Of a stretch of DNA of 7,334 nucleotides, positions 1 through 7,139 are shown piece by piece. The notes beneath the pieces were generated by a model. The model was not told the DNA's origin. It did no database searches and saw only the letters and a list, made by a program, of their open reading frames with translations. Source of the DNA: Nocardioides sp. (GTDB lineage: Bacteria; Actinomycetota; Actinomycetes; Propionibacteriales; Nocardioidaceae); assembly GCA_021166815.1 (NCBI GenBank), contig JAJPEO010000260.1:1-7334 (forward strand). The letters run 5' to 3'. A program made the position numbers and the translations under genes. Each line of letters starts with the position of its first letter. Position 1 is the stretch's first letter.

Positions 1-516
1 CATCCCCGAGAAGGCCAGGCCGAGCTCGCGGTTGACGGTGCGGAGGTCGCGCTGGTCGACGCTGCTGACGGTCTCCGACAGGTGGGTCAGCAAGGTGTCG
101 GTCTGGATGGGCGTGGTGGTCAGCTCCTGCGCGATCTCGGAGCCCTCGTCGAGGTAGGGGCCGTCCTCGCTCTGCGGCTGGAGCTCGACGTACTGCTCCC
201 CCACCGCCGAGCGGTTGCCGACCACGGCGTGCGCGTCGGCGGGGATGTCGCGGTGGTCGTCGTCGATCTCGAGGTGGATGTCGACGCCCTCGTCGGTCAG
301 CACCAGCCGGTCGACCTGACCCACCCGCACGCCGCGGTAGGACACCTCGGCACCGGCGAAGGCGCCCCCGGAGTCGGCGAAGTGGGCGACGACGGTGTAG
401 CTCTGGTCGAGCACCAGGCGATCGAGCCGGGCGTAGCGCGCACCCACGAAGCTCACGCCCACGAGCGTGATGATCGCGAACACGATCAGCTGGACCTTGG
501 TCCGTGCGGTGATCAT
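1..516 (-). CDS. mceF: MCE family protein MceF (5' part, runs off the left edge)
   Basis: This is the sixth MCE subunit. The first 172 residues are present with no stop, and the gene continues past position 1. I translated it by hand: it starts MITARTKVQLIVFAIITLVG, with a membrane helix at about 8-26. The MCE domain at about 39-113 shows AEVSYRGVRVGQV and VGEQYVEL. The segment ELTTTPIQTDTLLTHLSETVSSVD (about 131-154) is typical of MceF just after the MCE domain and begins the helical tunnel region. The ATG overlaps the mceE stop as ATGA, with a modest GGTG five bases upstream. The family assignment is firm. Total length and C-terminal features cannot be judged here. Confidence 0.94.
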   Translation of the reverse strand, partial: MITARTKVQLIVFAIITLVGVSFVGARYARLDRLVLDQSYTVVAHFADSGGAFAGAEVSYRGVRVGQVDRLVLTDEGVDIHLEIDDDHRDIPADAHAVVGNRSAVGEQYVELQPQSEDGPYLDEGSEIAQELTTTPIQTDTLLTHLSETVSSVDQRDLRTVNRELGLAFSGM

Positions 517-1883
517 CGCAGCACCATCCCGGGGACGAGGAGACTCACGAGGGCGGGGTCGTACGCATCCATCAGGTCGCCGAGGGTCGGACCCTGCGCG
601 GGGACGGTACGCCGCTCCTGCGTGCCCGCCCGGCCGACTCCCGGGAGGCTGGGCAGCGTGGTGGGTAACGGCAGCCCGGGCCCCGAGTTGAGCTCGCGGC
701 ACACGTCCTTGTCGCGGTTGGCCGGCTTCTGGCAGGTCTCGCGCAGCCGCAGCAGCTCGCCCGGCGTGGCCAGCACCTTCTTGCAGGCGTCGCTGCCGAG
801 CGACCCGCTGCGCAAGCAGCGCAGGACGTTGTCGACGACCACGGTCGGGTCGATCTCGGTGGGCAGGTTGGTGGGCAGGCCCCCCTGGCCGCCCTTCAGG
901 TCGACGTCGAGGGTGATCGACAGGTTGGTGTAGTCACCCATGTGCAGGTTGCGCGCCACCTGGGGGTCGCGTCCGATGACGTCGTCGACGAACGGGTAGG
1001 TGAGGAACACCTGGAACGCCTTGGTGAAGTCGTCCCCCGACGCGGCGAGCTGGGTGAGCACGGGGTCGAGGCGCTGCAGCGAGGTGATGGTGGCGCCCTT
1101 GGACTCGACGATGACGTCGACCGCCACGTCGCTGAGCTGCTGGAGCGCTCCCAGCATCTTCACCAGGTCGTCGCGCTGGCGGTCGATGGAGTCCAGTGCG
1201 CTCGGCAGCTCCTCGAGCGCAGCGTCGATGGTGGGCAGCTGCTTCTCGGCGGAGACGGCCAGGCGGTTCAGCGACTCGATGGCGCGCACGATGTCGGCCT
1301 TGTTGTCGTCGAGCTGGCCCATGAAGCCCCGCAGCTGGTGCAGCACCGAACGAGCCGAGTCCTCCCGCCCCTCGAGGGCGAGGTTGAGCTCCTTGGTGAT
1401 CGTCTTGAGCTGGGCGACGCCGCCGCCGTTGAGCACCAGGCTGAGCGCTCCCAGGACCTCCTCGACCTCCGGGTTGCGGCCGGCCCGCTCGAGCGGGATG
1501 AGGTCGCCGTCCCCGAGCGGCTCGTCGCTGGCACCCTGCTCGGGCGCCGACAGCGACACGAACTTCTCGCCCAGGAGGCTGGTCTGGCGCAGCTCGGCGA
1601 CCGCGTTGTCGGGGAGGTCGACGTCGTCTCGCAGTGCCAGGGTGACCACCGCGTGGTAGCCCTCGATCTCGATGTCGGTCACCTTGCCGACGTTGACGTC
1701 GTTGACCTTCACCGTCGACTGGGGCACCAGGTCGAGGACGTCGGCGAACTCGACGGTGACCTCGATCGGGTCGTCCCCCACGTCGGGGCCGCCGGGCAGC
1801 GGCAGGTGGTAGACGCTGAAGTCGCACGCCGAGAGGGTCAGGGCCAGACCGGTGGCCACGGCGAGGGTCCTCAGTCGCTTCAT
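513..1883 (-). CDS. mceE: MCE family lipoprotein MceE (LprK-like)
   Basis: This is the fifth MCE subunit, 456 residues, and the only lipoprotein. The signal sequence MKRLRTLAVATGLALTLSAC ends in a good lipobox (LSAC), so C20 should be acylated and anchor the subunit. The MCE domain is at about 40-113. It reads VKVNDVNVGKV, with Asp where the other five have Gly, and then LGEKFVSL. The helical region is at about 140-330. The C-terminal part has the family stretch GDYTNLSITLDVDL, four cysteines (C356, C367, C384, C395), a Pro-rich linker and the ending DAYDPALVSLLVPGMVLR. The open frame extends further upstream to 2045, but the ATG at 1883 has GGAGGT six bases before it and gives the lipoprotein signal, so the longer start is rejected. 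Confidence 0.96.
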   Translation of the reverse strand: MKRLRTLAVATGLALTLSACDFSVYHLPLPGGPDVGDDPIEVTVEFADVLDLVPQSTVKVNDVNVGKVTDIEIEGYHAVVTLALRDDVDLPDNAVAELRQTSLLGEKFVSLSAPEQGASDEPLGDGDLIPLERAGRNPEVEEVLGALSLVLNGGGVAQLKTITKELNLALEGREDSARSVLHQLRGFMGQLDDNKADIVRAIESLNRLAVSAEKQLPTIDAALEELPSALDSIDRQRDDLVKMLGALQQLSDVAVDVIVESKGATITSLQRLDPVLTQLAASGDDFTKAFQVFLTYPFVDDVIGRDPQVARNLHMGDYTNLSITLDVDLKGGQGGLPTNLPTEIDPTVVVDNVLRCLRSGSLGSDACKKVLATPGELLRLRETCQKPANRDKDVCRELNSGPGLPLPTTLPSLPGVGRAGTQERRTVPAQGPTLGDLMDAYDPALVSLLVPGMVLR

Positions 1884-3025
1884 CGGGTCACCTCCACGAG
1901 TCCCCCGAGGGTGGGGTCGAACTGCTCGCGCGCGGGCAGCGGGGCACCGGAGCCGCCCAGGGCGCCGGCACGACCGGCGCCGAGGATGCCGGTGATCTCG
2001 TCGCACAGCGCTCCGGAGCGGTCCGCCTGTCCGACGAACCCGCACAGCAGCGCGGCGGGGTCGGACTCGAGCGCGTTGGCGCTCTCGCCGAAGTTCGCGC
2101 GGGTGTCGAGCGTGCCGGTCTGCGGGTTGTAGGTCAGGGCGAGGTTGTTGAGCGCGCCGGGCGCCACGCGCAGGATCTCGTCGAGGGCCTTGCGCTGGCG
2201 CACGAGGACCTTCGAGACCCGGTTGAGGCCCTTGATGTTGCGGCCCAGGGCCCCCTTGTTCTCCTCGACGAAGGTACGGACCTCCGTGAGGGCCGTCGCC
2301 AGGCTGCTGGTGGCCGCGGCGAGCTCCTCGCGCTCGCCGGCGAGCAGGGTCGAGACGTCGGCGAGGGACTGGTTGAACTGCCGGACGGTCTGGTCGTTCT
2401 CGGCCATGGTGCTCATGAAGCCCTCCAGTGCCACGACCGAGCCGAAGAGCTCCTCCTGGTTGCCCTCCAGCGTGGAGCTGAGCCGCGAGAAGTCACCGAT
2501 CGTCTGGCGGAACGTCTCGCCCTGGCCGTCGAGGTTGTCGGCGGAGACGGCGAGCAGGTCGGACAGCGCCCCGTCCTTGTTGGCCCCGCGGGGGCCGAGG
2601 GCCACGTTGAGCCGGTCGAGGCTCTCGTAGATCTGGTCCAGCTCCAGGGGCTGCGACGTCTGCTCGACGGACAGCTCGGCGCCGTCCTCGAGCTTGGCGC
2701 CCCCGGAGTACGCGGGCGTGAGCTGGACGAACCGGTCCCCCACGACCGACGGCGCCACGATCACGGCCTTGGCGTCCGCCGGCACGTCGACGTCGCCGTC
2801 GTAGGTCATGGTGACGGTCACGTCGGTGCCTGTGGGCACGACCTCGGTGACGGTGCCGACCGGCACGCCGAGGATCCGTACGTCGCTGCCCTCGTAGACC
2901 GAGATCGCGCGGGGGAAGTGGGCGACGAGGGTCTTCTCGTCGCCTCCGCGCGTGAAGGTGACGAGCGCGGCGACGAGCACGCCGAGCACGAGGAGGGGGA
3001 CGAGGAGTCGCTTGGCCATGGTCAT
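1880..3025 (-). CDS. mceD: MCE family protein MceD
   Basis: This is the fourth MCE subunit, 381 residues. The membrane anchor is at about 6-24. The MCE domain is at about 31-104, with SDVRILGVPVGTV and VGDRFVQL. The helical region at about 130-310 includes the coiled-coil-like ALTEVRTFVEENKGALGRNI. After the conserved LTYNPQTGTLDTRANF stretch come two cysteines (C328, C341), then a Gly/Ala linker and the ending FDPTLGGLVEVTR. The ATG at 3025 has AGGTGG six bases upstream. A second in-frame ATG at 3019 would remove two residues but is worse spaced. The last codons carry the strong ribosome binding site of mceE and the two genes overlap as ATGA. The protein is shorter than mycobacterial MceD proteins that carry long proline-rich tails. 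Confidence 0.94.
   Translation of the reverse strand: MTMAKRLLVPLLVLGVLVAALVTFTRGGDEKTLVAHFPRAISVYEGSDVRILGVPVGTVTEVVPTGTDVTVTMTYDGDVDVPADAKAVIVAPSVVGDRFVQLTPAYSGGAKLEDGAELSVEQTSQPLELDQIYESLDRLNVALGPRGANKDGALSDLLAVSADNLDGQGETFRQTIGDFSRLSSTLEGNQEELFGSVVALEGFMSTMAENDQTVRQFNQSLADVSTLLAGEREELAAATSSLATALTEVRTFVEENKGALGRNIKGLNRVSKVLVRQRKALDEILRVAPGALNNLALTYNPQTGTLDTRANFGESANALESDPAALLCGFVGQADRSGALCDEITGILGAGRAGALGGSGAPLPAREQFDPTLGGLVEVTR
1890..1895 (-). promoter_or_regulatory. Strong ribosome binding site of mceE
   Basis: The minus strand reads GGAGGTGACC just before the ATG at 1883. GGAGGT lies six bases upstream and is followed by GA, giving the longest match to the 16S rRNA anti-SD in the window. 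It sits inside the last codons of mceD and decides the mceE start against the longer upstream open frame. Confidence 0.8.
1962..1982 (-). repeat. GC-only inverted repeat near the 3' end of mceD
   Basis: Arms GGCGCCGG (1962-1969) and CCGGCGCC (1975-1982) are perfect complements around a 5-nt loop. They lie about 80 bases upstream of the mceE start, in the codons for the Gly/Ala linker of MceD. No T-rich run follows on the minus strand, so it is not an intrinsic terminator. It may simply reflect Gly/Ala codon use. Confidence 0.35.
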
Positions 3026-3026
3026 C

Positions 3027-3992
3027 TCAACCCACCTGCGGGACGGGAGGGAAGTTGGAGATCCACGTGTCGAACCACGGGCCGGTGCCCAGGGTGTTGG
3101 CGAACACGCGGTAGAACGGCGCCATCAGGCGCAGGCTGTCGTCGAGGTTGTCCTCGTTCTTGTTGAGCACGGCGACGACGTTCTCCAGGTGCTCGAGCGC
3201 CGGCTTGAGGTCGGCACGCGACTGCCTGACCAGGGCGGTGAGCTCGCTGGCGAGGCGCTCGCTGGACACGAGCAGGTCGTGCACCGCCTGCCGCCGGGCG
3301 ACCAGTGCACGGAACAGCACGTCGCTGTCGCGCATCAGGGTGACGATGTCGTCGTCGCGCTCGTCGAGGACGGTGGAGACCCGCTGGAGGTTGGTGAGCA
3401 GCAGCTCGAGCTGCTCGTCCTTGGCGGCGACGTTCGCCGACAACCGGCTCAGGCCCTGCAGGGCGCCCCGGAACTCCTCGGGGGTGTTGCGGGTCAGGTC
3501 GGCGAGCGTGGTCAGCGACCGTGCGAGCCGGTCGGTGTCGATCTTCTCGCTGGTCTCGGCCAGCCCCTCGAAGGCGTCCACGACGTCGTAGGGCGAGGAC
3601 GTGCGGGTGGCCGGGATCGTGGCCCCCTCCTCGAGCTGGCCCTCACCGGCAGGCTCGAGCGCGACGAACATGGCACCCAGGATCGTCTTGACCTTGATGG
3701 CGGCACCGGTGTCCGAGCCGAAGTCGGCGGCGTCGTCGACCTTGAAGGACACCTTGACCTCGTCACCGGCGAGCGCGATCTCGTCGACCTTGCCGACGCG
3801 CACGCCGGCGATGCGGACCTCGTCGCCCGGCTTGAGGCCGCCGGCCTCGGAGAACATCGCGTGGTAGGTGTCGCCGCCGCCGATGACCGGCAGATCGTCG
3901 GCGCGCAGGGCGAGCAGGAGTGCCAGGGCCAGCGTCACGAGGCTGACGGCGCCGATCACCACCGGGTTGCGTTCACGGAAGGGAATCATCAC
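3027..3992 (-). CDS. mceC: MCE family protein MceC
   Basis: This is the third MCE subunit, 321 residues. The N-terminal helix is at about 11-29. The MCE domain is at about 41-114, with DEVRIAGVRVGKV and the more divergent LGAMFVAL in place of the usual charged pair before the aromatic residue. The helical tunnel region is at about 130-295. It ends with a short segment around TLGTGPWFDTWISNFPPVPQVG. There is no cysteine and no long proline-rich tail, so it is shorter than many mycobacterial MceC proteins (for example Mce1C). The GTG at 3992 is chosen because it overlaps the mceB stop and has AGGTG six bases upstream. The ATG at 3989 is the alternative, one codon shorter. The stop is separated from the mceD ATG by one base. 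Confidence 0.94.
   Translation of the reverse strand: MMIPFRERNPVVIGAVSLVTLALALLLALRADDLPVIGGGDTYHAMFSEAGGLKPGDEVRIAGVRVGKVDEIALAGDEVKVSFKVDDAADFGSDTGAAIKVKTILGAMFVALEPAGEGQLEEGATIPATRTSSPYDVVDAFEGLAETSEKIDTDRLARSLTTLADLTRNTPEEFRGALQGLSRLSANVAAKDEQLELLLTNLQRVSTVLDERDDDIVTLMRDSDVLFRALVARRQAVHDLLVSSERLASELTALVRQSRADLKPALEHLENVVAVLNKNEDNLDDSLRLMAPFYRVFANTLGTGPWFDTWISNFPPVPQVG
3032..3037 (-). promoter_or_regulatory. Ribosome binding site of mceD
   Basis: The minus strand has AGGTGG six bases upstream of the ATG at 3025, inside the last codons of mceC. The spacing supports the first of the two nearby in-frame ATG codons (3025 rather than 3019). Confidence 0.6.
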
Positions 3993-5020
3993 AGGTCACA
4001 CCTGTCCGACCCGGTCTGGTAGCTCACGGGGATCGAGCGATCGCCCGGGAGGTTGACCCGGCCCTGGAACTCGCAGAGGTAGAAGTTGAAGAACGAGCCG
4101 TAGATGGCCGTACGGCCGATCTTGGTGAGCTTGATCGGCAGCACCTGCATGGCCCGATCGAGCTCGGCCTTGTTCTTGTCGATGTTGCCGGCGACGGTGC
4201 GCAGCTGCTTGACGTCGCTGACGAAGGGCTCGCGGATGCCGTCGATGAGCGACGCCGTCTCGACCGACAACGCCGAGACGTCCTCCAGGGAGCCGAGGAT
4301 CGCGTTCCGGTCCTTCTTCAGGCCCGCGACCAGCGTCCGGAAGGACGTGATCAGGCGGGTGAGCTGCTCGTCGCGGTCGGCGACGTGGTCCAGCACCGAG
4401 GAGAGGTTCTCGATCAGCGCGCCGATCACCTCGTCGCGGTCGGCCAGGGTGTTGGTCACCGACGCGGTGTGGGCCAGCAGCCCCTCGAGTGTGCCGCCCT
4501 CCCCCTGGAAGACCTGGACCAGCTCGTAGGACAGCTGGTTGACGTCCTCGGGGGAGAGCGCCTCGAACAGCGGCTTGAAGCCGTTGAAGAGCAGGGTCAG
4601 GTCCAACGCGGGCTGCGTACGATCCAGCGGGATGGTCGCGCCCTCCTCGAGGGCGGCGGTGTCGCCGACCTCCTGGGTGAGCGAGACGTAGCGCTGCCCG
4701 ACCAGGTTGCGGTAACGGATCGTGGCATGGGTGCCGCCGTTGACCTCGATCTCGTCGTCGACCGAGAAGGTGACCAGGGCCTGGGAGCGGTCGATGATCT
4801 CGATGTCGTCGACCGTGCCGACCTTGACGCCCGCCACGCGGATGTCGTCGCCCTTGTTGACGCCGGTGACGTCGGTGAACCGCGCCTTGAACTCGCGGGT
4901 GCTGCCGAAGCCGATGTTGCCGATGGTGACCACGAGCATGCTGGTCGCCAGCGTCGTCACCACGATGAAGACCACCAGCTTGACCAGGTCGGCGGAGGTC
5001 CGCTTGTCGAAGAGGCTCAT
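3989..5020 (-). CDS. mceB: MCE family protein MceB
   Basis: This is the second MCE subunit, 343 residues, close to the length of mycobacterial MceB. Residues 13-33 form the single N-terminal membrane helix. The MCE domain is at about 43-116, with the signatures DIRVAGVKVGTV and VGQRYVSL. A long helical stretch (about 130-300) contains repeated DRD-type turns (TLADRDEVIG, HVADRDEQLT). The C-terminus carries the conserved MceB motif YGSFFNFYLCEFQG and ends RCDL, so C316 and C341 are the only cysteines and could pair. The ATG overlaps the mceA stop, with GGTGA seven bases upstream. The last codons form an inverted repeat that runs into the mceC start. It is expected to sit in the same envelope-spanning tunnel as the other Mce proteins. 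Confidence 0.95.
   Translation of the reverse strand: MSLFDKRTSADLVKLVVFIVVTTLATSMLVVTIGNIGFGSTREFKARFTDVTGVNKGDDIRVAGVKVGTVDDIEIIDRSQALVTFSVDDEIEVNGGTHATIRYRNLVGQRYVSLTQEVGDTAALEEGATIPLDRTQPALDLTLLFNGFKPLFEALSPEDVNQLSYELVQVFQGEGGTLEGLLAHTASVTNTLADRDEVIGALIENLSSVLDHVADRDEQLTRLITSFRTLVAGLKKDRNAILGSLEDVSALSVETASLIDGIREPFVSDVKQLRTVAGNIDKNKAELDRAMQVLPIKLTKIGRTAIYGSFFNFYLCEFQGRVNLPGDRSIPVSYQTGSDRCDL
3991..4005 (-). promoter_or_regulatory. Inverted repeat overlapping the mceB/mceC junction
   Basis: A perfect inverted repeat ACAGGT-CAC-ACCTGT covers the last codons of mceB and the first two bases of the mceC GTG codon. In the mRNA it would form a 6-bp stem with a 3-nt loop. The SD-like AGGTG (3999-4003) spans the 5' arm and the loop. 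Such a small palindrome can arise by chance in DNA this GC-rich, so only its position suggests a role. Confidence 0.3.
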
Positions 5021-6312
5021 GACAGGCTCACCCGCGCTCCCCGGGCCATCGGGCCGACCAGCAGCACGCCGAGGTCGGGCACGTCCTGGGCGCCGAGCCC
5101 GAGACCGGGCCCGAGCAGCGACTTGAGCAGTGCGGCCTCACCGGGACTGCCGACGTAGCCGGCGCCGGTGCCGGACCAGCCGGAACGCGACCACGTGGGA
5201 ACGGCACGGCTGGTGCCCTTGCCCGTCGGGCGGTCGACCCCGTCGTTCCAGTTGGGCTGGTGGGTGACGGGGTTGTCCTGGTTCCACGGCGGGTTCGGCA
5301 GACGGCCGCAGTAGGGGCCGCGCTTGTCGCCGTAGACGGGCACGTCCCTCGCGTCGTAGGCGCGCGGCTGGTTGGGCAGGGTCTCCAGGACGATGTGCAG
5401 GGTGAAGTTGCGGAAGGCCTCGGCCTGCAGCTCACCGGCCTTGACGATGCCGCCCAGGAGGCAAGGGTACTCCGGCGCGTAGCGGGCGAACACCTCCAGC
5501 TGTGCCGCCCCGAGCTCACCGAGGCGCACCAGGTTGTGGCCGTTGGCGCGGGTGAACCGCTCCGCAACACCGGAGAATCGCGACACGTCCTGGAACAGCG
5601 CCTGCAGCTTCTCCTCGCGGCCCTCCAGGGTGGTGGTCGTCGTGATGGTGTTGCGCAGGATCGTCGCGACCTCGGGCAGCACGTCGGAGTAGGTGTCGGA
5701 CACCTGCGCGGTGAGGCGCAGGTCCTCCATGAGCGCGGGGAGCTGCGGGTTGAACCGGCGCAGGTACGAGTCCACCGTCTCGAGGTTCCCGCCCAGCTGG
5801 TCGCCGCGGCCCTCCAGTGCGTTGGCGATCGCGGAGAGGGTCGTGTTGAGGTCGGCGGGGCGCACCGCACGCAGCAGCGGGTAGAGGTCGCTCAGCACCT
5901 GCTCGACCTCGGTCGACAGCGCGGTGCGCTCGATGGTGTCGCCCGCGGCGAGGCGCTCACTGCTCGGGTCCTCGGGCACGATCAGCGAGACGTACTTCTC
6001 GCCGAACAGGGTCTTCGGCACGATCGAGGCGGTCACGTCGGCGGGGATGGCCGCGTCCCGGTCCTTGTAGAGACCCAGGGTCAGGCGGGCACCCTCGGCG
6101 GTGGGCTCGTAGTCGAGCACCTCGCCGACGATGACGCCGCGCACCTTGACGTCGGCCCGTGCGGGGAGCTGCAGCCCGATACGGGAGGCATGGAGGGTCA
6201 CCTCGTCGTAGGAGGCGAACTTCTTGGTGAACACGCCGTACGTCGCGAAGACGCCGGTGGTCATCAACGCCAGGAAGACGATGCCGAGGAGACGGTGCCG
6301 CATCGCCCTCAC
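5017..6312 (-). CDS. mceA: MCE family protein MceA
   Basis: This is the first MCE-domain subunit of the lipid-transport heterohexamer, 431 residues from the GTG at 6312. A membrane anchor lies at about 8-26 and the MCE domain at about 37-112, with the family signatures VKVRGVIVGEV and FGEKYVSL. A long helical region (about 135-275) is predicted to form part of the substrate tunnel. The C-terminal domain has two cysteines (C284 in YPCLL, C335 in YCGRLPNPP), which could form a disulfide, and ends in the MceA-like GVLLVGPMARGARVSL. GTG at 6312 overlaps the yrbEB stop as GTGA. The in-frame ATG at 6303 would give 428 residues and has a better-placed GGTGA five bases upstream, so the shorter start is quite possible. 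The stop overlaps the mceB start as ATGA. Confidence 0.95.
   Translation of the reverse strand: MRAMRHRLLGIVFLALMTTGVFATYGVFTKKFASYDEVTLHASRIGLQLPARADVKVRGVIVGEVLDYEPTAEGARLTLGLYKDRDAAIPADVTASIVPKTLFGEKYVSLIVPEDPSSERLAAGDTIERTALSTEVEQVLSDLYPLLRAVRPADLNTTLSAIANALEGRGDQLGGNLETVDSYLRRFNPQLPALMEDLRLTAQVSDTYSDVLPEVATILRNTITTTTTLEGREEKLQALFQDVSRFSGVAERFTRANGHNLVRLGELGAAQLEVFARYAPEYPCLLGGIVKAGELQAEAFRNFTLHIVLETLPNQPRAYDARDVPVYGDKRGPYCGRLPNPPWNQDNPVTHQPNWNDGVDRPTGKGTSRAVPTWSRSGWSGTGAGYVGSPGEAALLKSLLGPGLGLGAQDVPDLGVLLVGPMARGARVSLS
5028..5032 (-). promoter_or_regulatory. Ribosome binding site of mceB
   Basis: The minus strand shows GGTGA seven bases upstream of the mceB ATG at 5020, within the last codons of mceA. 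It is a partial match to the anti-SD with good spacing. Confidence 0.5.
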
Positions 6313-6313
6313 C
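6309..6313 (-). promoter_or_regulatory. Candidate ribosome binding site that may shift the mceA start
   Basis: GGTGA on the minus strand lies five bases upstream of the in-frame ATG at 6303. It overlaps both the yrbEB stop and the GTG otherwise read as the mceA start. The GTG at 6312 has no comparable site at proper distance, so this motif argues for the ATG start, three residues shorter. Confidence 0.45.
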
Positions 6314-7133
6314 CCGCCAGCCGCACGGTCGTCGCCGCGCCCCAGATCGCCATGGACAGGAACAGGTCGAGGACGTTGATGGCCACGATGCTCGTCCGCA
6401 CCGCACGACCCACCGCGACGCCCACGCCCGCGGGGCCCCCGCTGGCGTTGTAGCCGTGGTAGCAGTGGATGAGGATCACGGTGACCGCGAACACGAGCAC
6501 CTTGCCGAAGGACCAGAGCACGTCGCCCGGGGGCAGGAACGCATTGAAGTAGTGGTCGTAGGTGCCCGGGGACTGGCCGTAGAACTGCGTGACCACCAGC
6601 CGGCTGGCGAAGTACGAGGACAGCAGCCCGACGACGTAGAGCGGCACGATCGCGATGAGCCCGCCGATCACGCGGGTGGCGACCAGGAACGGCATCGAGG
6701 GGATGGCCATCACCTCGAGGGCGTCGACCTCCTCGGAGATGCGCATGGCGCCGAGCTGGGCGGTGAAGCCGCAGCCGACCGTGGCGGCCAGGGCGATCCC
6801 GGCGACCAGCGGGGCGATCTCACGGGTGTTGAAGTACGCCGAGACGAAGCCCGAGAAGGCGGCCGTGCCGATCTGGTTGAGCGCGGCGTACCCGGACAGG
6901 CCCACCTGCGCCCCGGTGAAGAACGTCATGCCGAGGATGACCCCGACGGTGCCGCCGATGACGGCCAGCGCCCCCGAGCCGAGGGTGACCTCGGCGAGGA
7001 TCCGCACGATCTCGCGCGGATAGCGCCGGATCGATCGCGGCGCCGCCTTGAGGACGCCGATGTGGAAGGCGAGCTGCTCCCCCAGGGTGTCCAGGGAGGC
7101 CAGCGGCCGGCGGTAGAAGCTGGTGAGTGCCAT
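6309..7133 (-). CDS. yrbEB: YrbE/MlaE-family ABC permease, subunit B
   Basis: This is a complete 274-residue permease, the usual length for the family. It should pair with YrbEA to form the inner-membrane core of the Mce lipid transporter. An amphipathic N-terminal segment (about 1-45) is followed by hydrophobic helices near 50-72, 107-127, 152-174, 207-226 and 248-268. The MlaE signature EEVDALEVM lies at residues 134-142, preceded by the conserved stretch TAQLGAMRIS. The conserved loop GYNASGGPAGVGVAVGRAV is at about 227-245. The ATG lies just after the tandem stops of yrbEA. I see no convincing ribosome binding site before it, so reinitiation by ribosomes finishing yrbEA is likely. The stop codon overlaps the GTG start proposed for mceA. 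No truncation or missing motif is evident. Confidence 0.95.
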   Translation of the reverse strand: MALTSFYRRPLASLDTLGEQLAFHIGVLKAAPRSIRRYPREIVRILAEVTLGSGALAVIGGTVGVILGMTFFTGAQVGLSGYAALNQIGTAAFSGFVSAYFNTREIAPLVAGIALAATVGCGFTAQLGAMRISEEVDALEVMAIPSMPFLVATRVIGGLIAIVPLYVVGLLSSYFASRLVVTQFYGQSPGTYDHYFNAFLPPGDVLWSFGKVLVFAVTVILIHCYHGYNASGGPAGVGVAVGRAVRTSIVAINVLDLFLSMAIWGAATTVRLAG

Positions 7134-7139
7134 GGCTCA

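Noticed and set aside
1884..2045. N-terminal extension of mceE by 54 codons
   Set aside because: The extension is Arg/Pro-rich and overlaps mceD coding sequence. It would bury the lipoprotein signal and ignores the strong SD before the ATG at 1883.
942..2132. Long plus-strand open frame antisense to mceE and the end of mceD
   Set aside because: It mirrors the codon bias of the minus-strand genes. The product is a low-complexity Val/Leu/Asp/Gly/Glu/Arg-rich string with no recognisable domain, and the MCE genes opposite are unambiguous.
2332..2345. Perfect 14-bp palindrome GCTCGCCGGCGAGC inside mceD
   Set aside because: About one such palindrome is expected by chance in 7 kb of DNA this GC-rich. 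It has no loop, lies mid-gene and matches no operator I recognise.
2952..4022. Plus-strand open frame of 356 codons antisense to mceC
   Set aside because: The composition is the same antisense artefact of high third-position GC. It has no family motif and spans the end of mceB, all of mceC and the start of mceD without regard to any boundary.
5260..6453. Plus-strand open frame of 397 codons antisense to mceA and the end of yrbEB
   Set aside because: It is a shadow frame with repetitive Val/Gly/Glu/Arg/Gln content and no domain signature. It crosses a gene boundary of two well-supported minus-strand genes.
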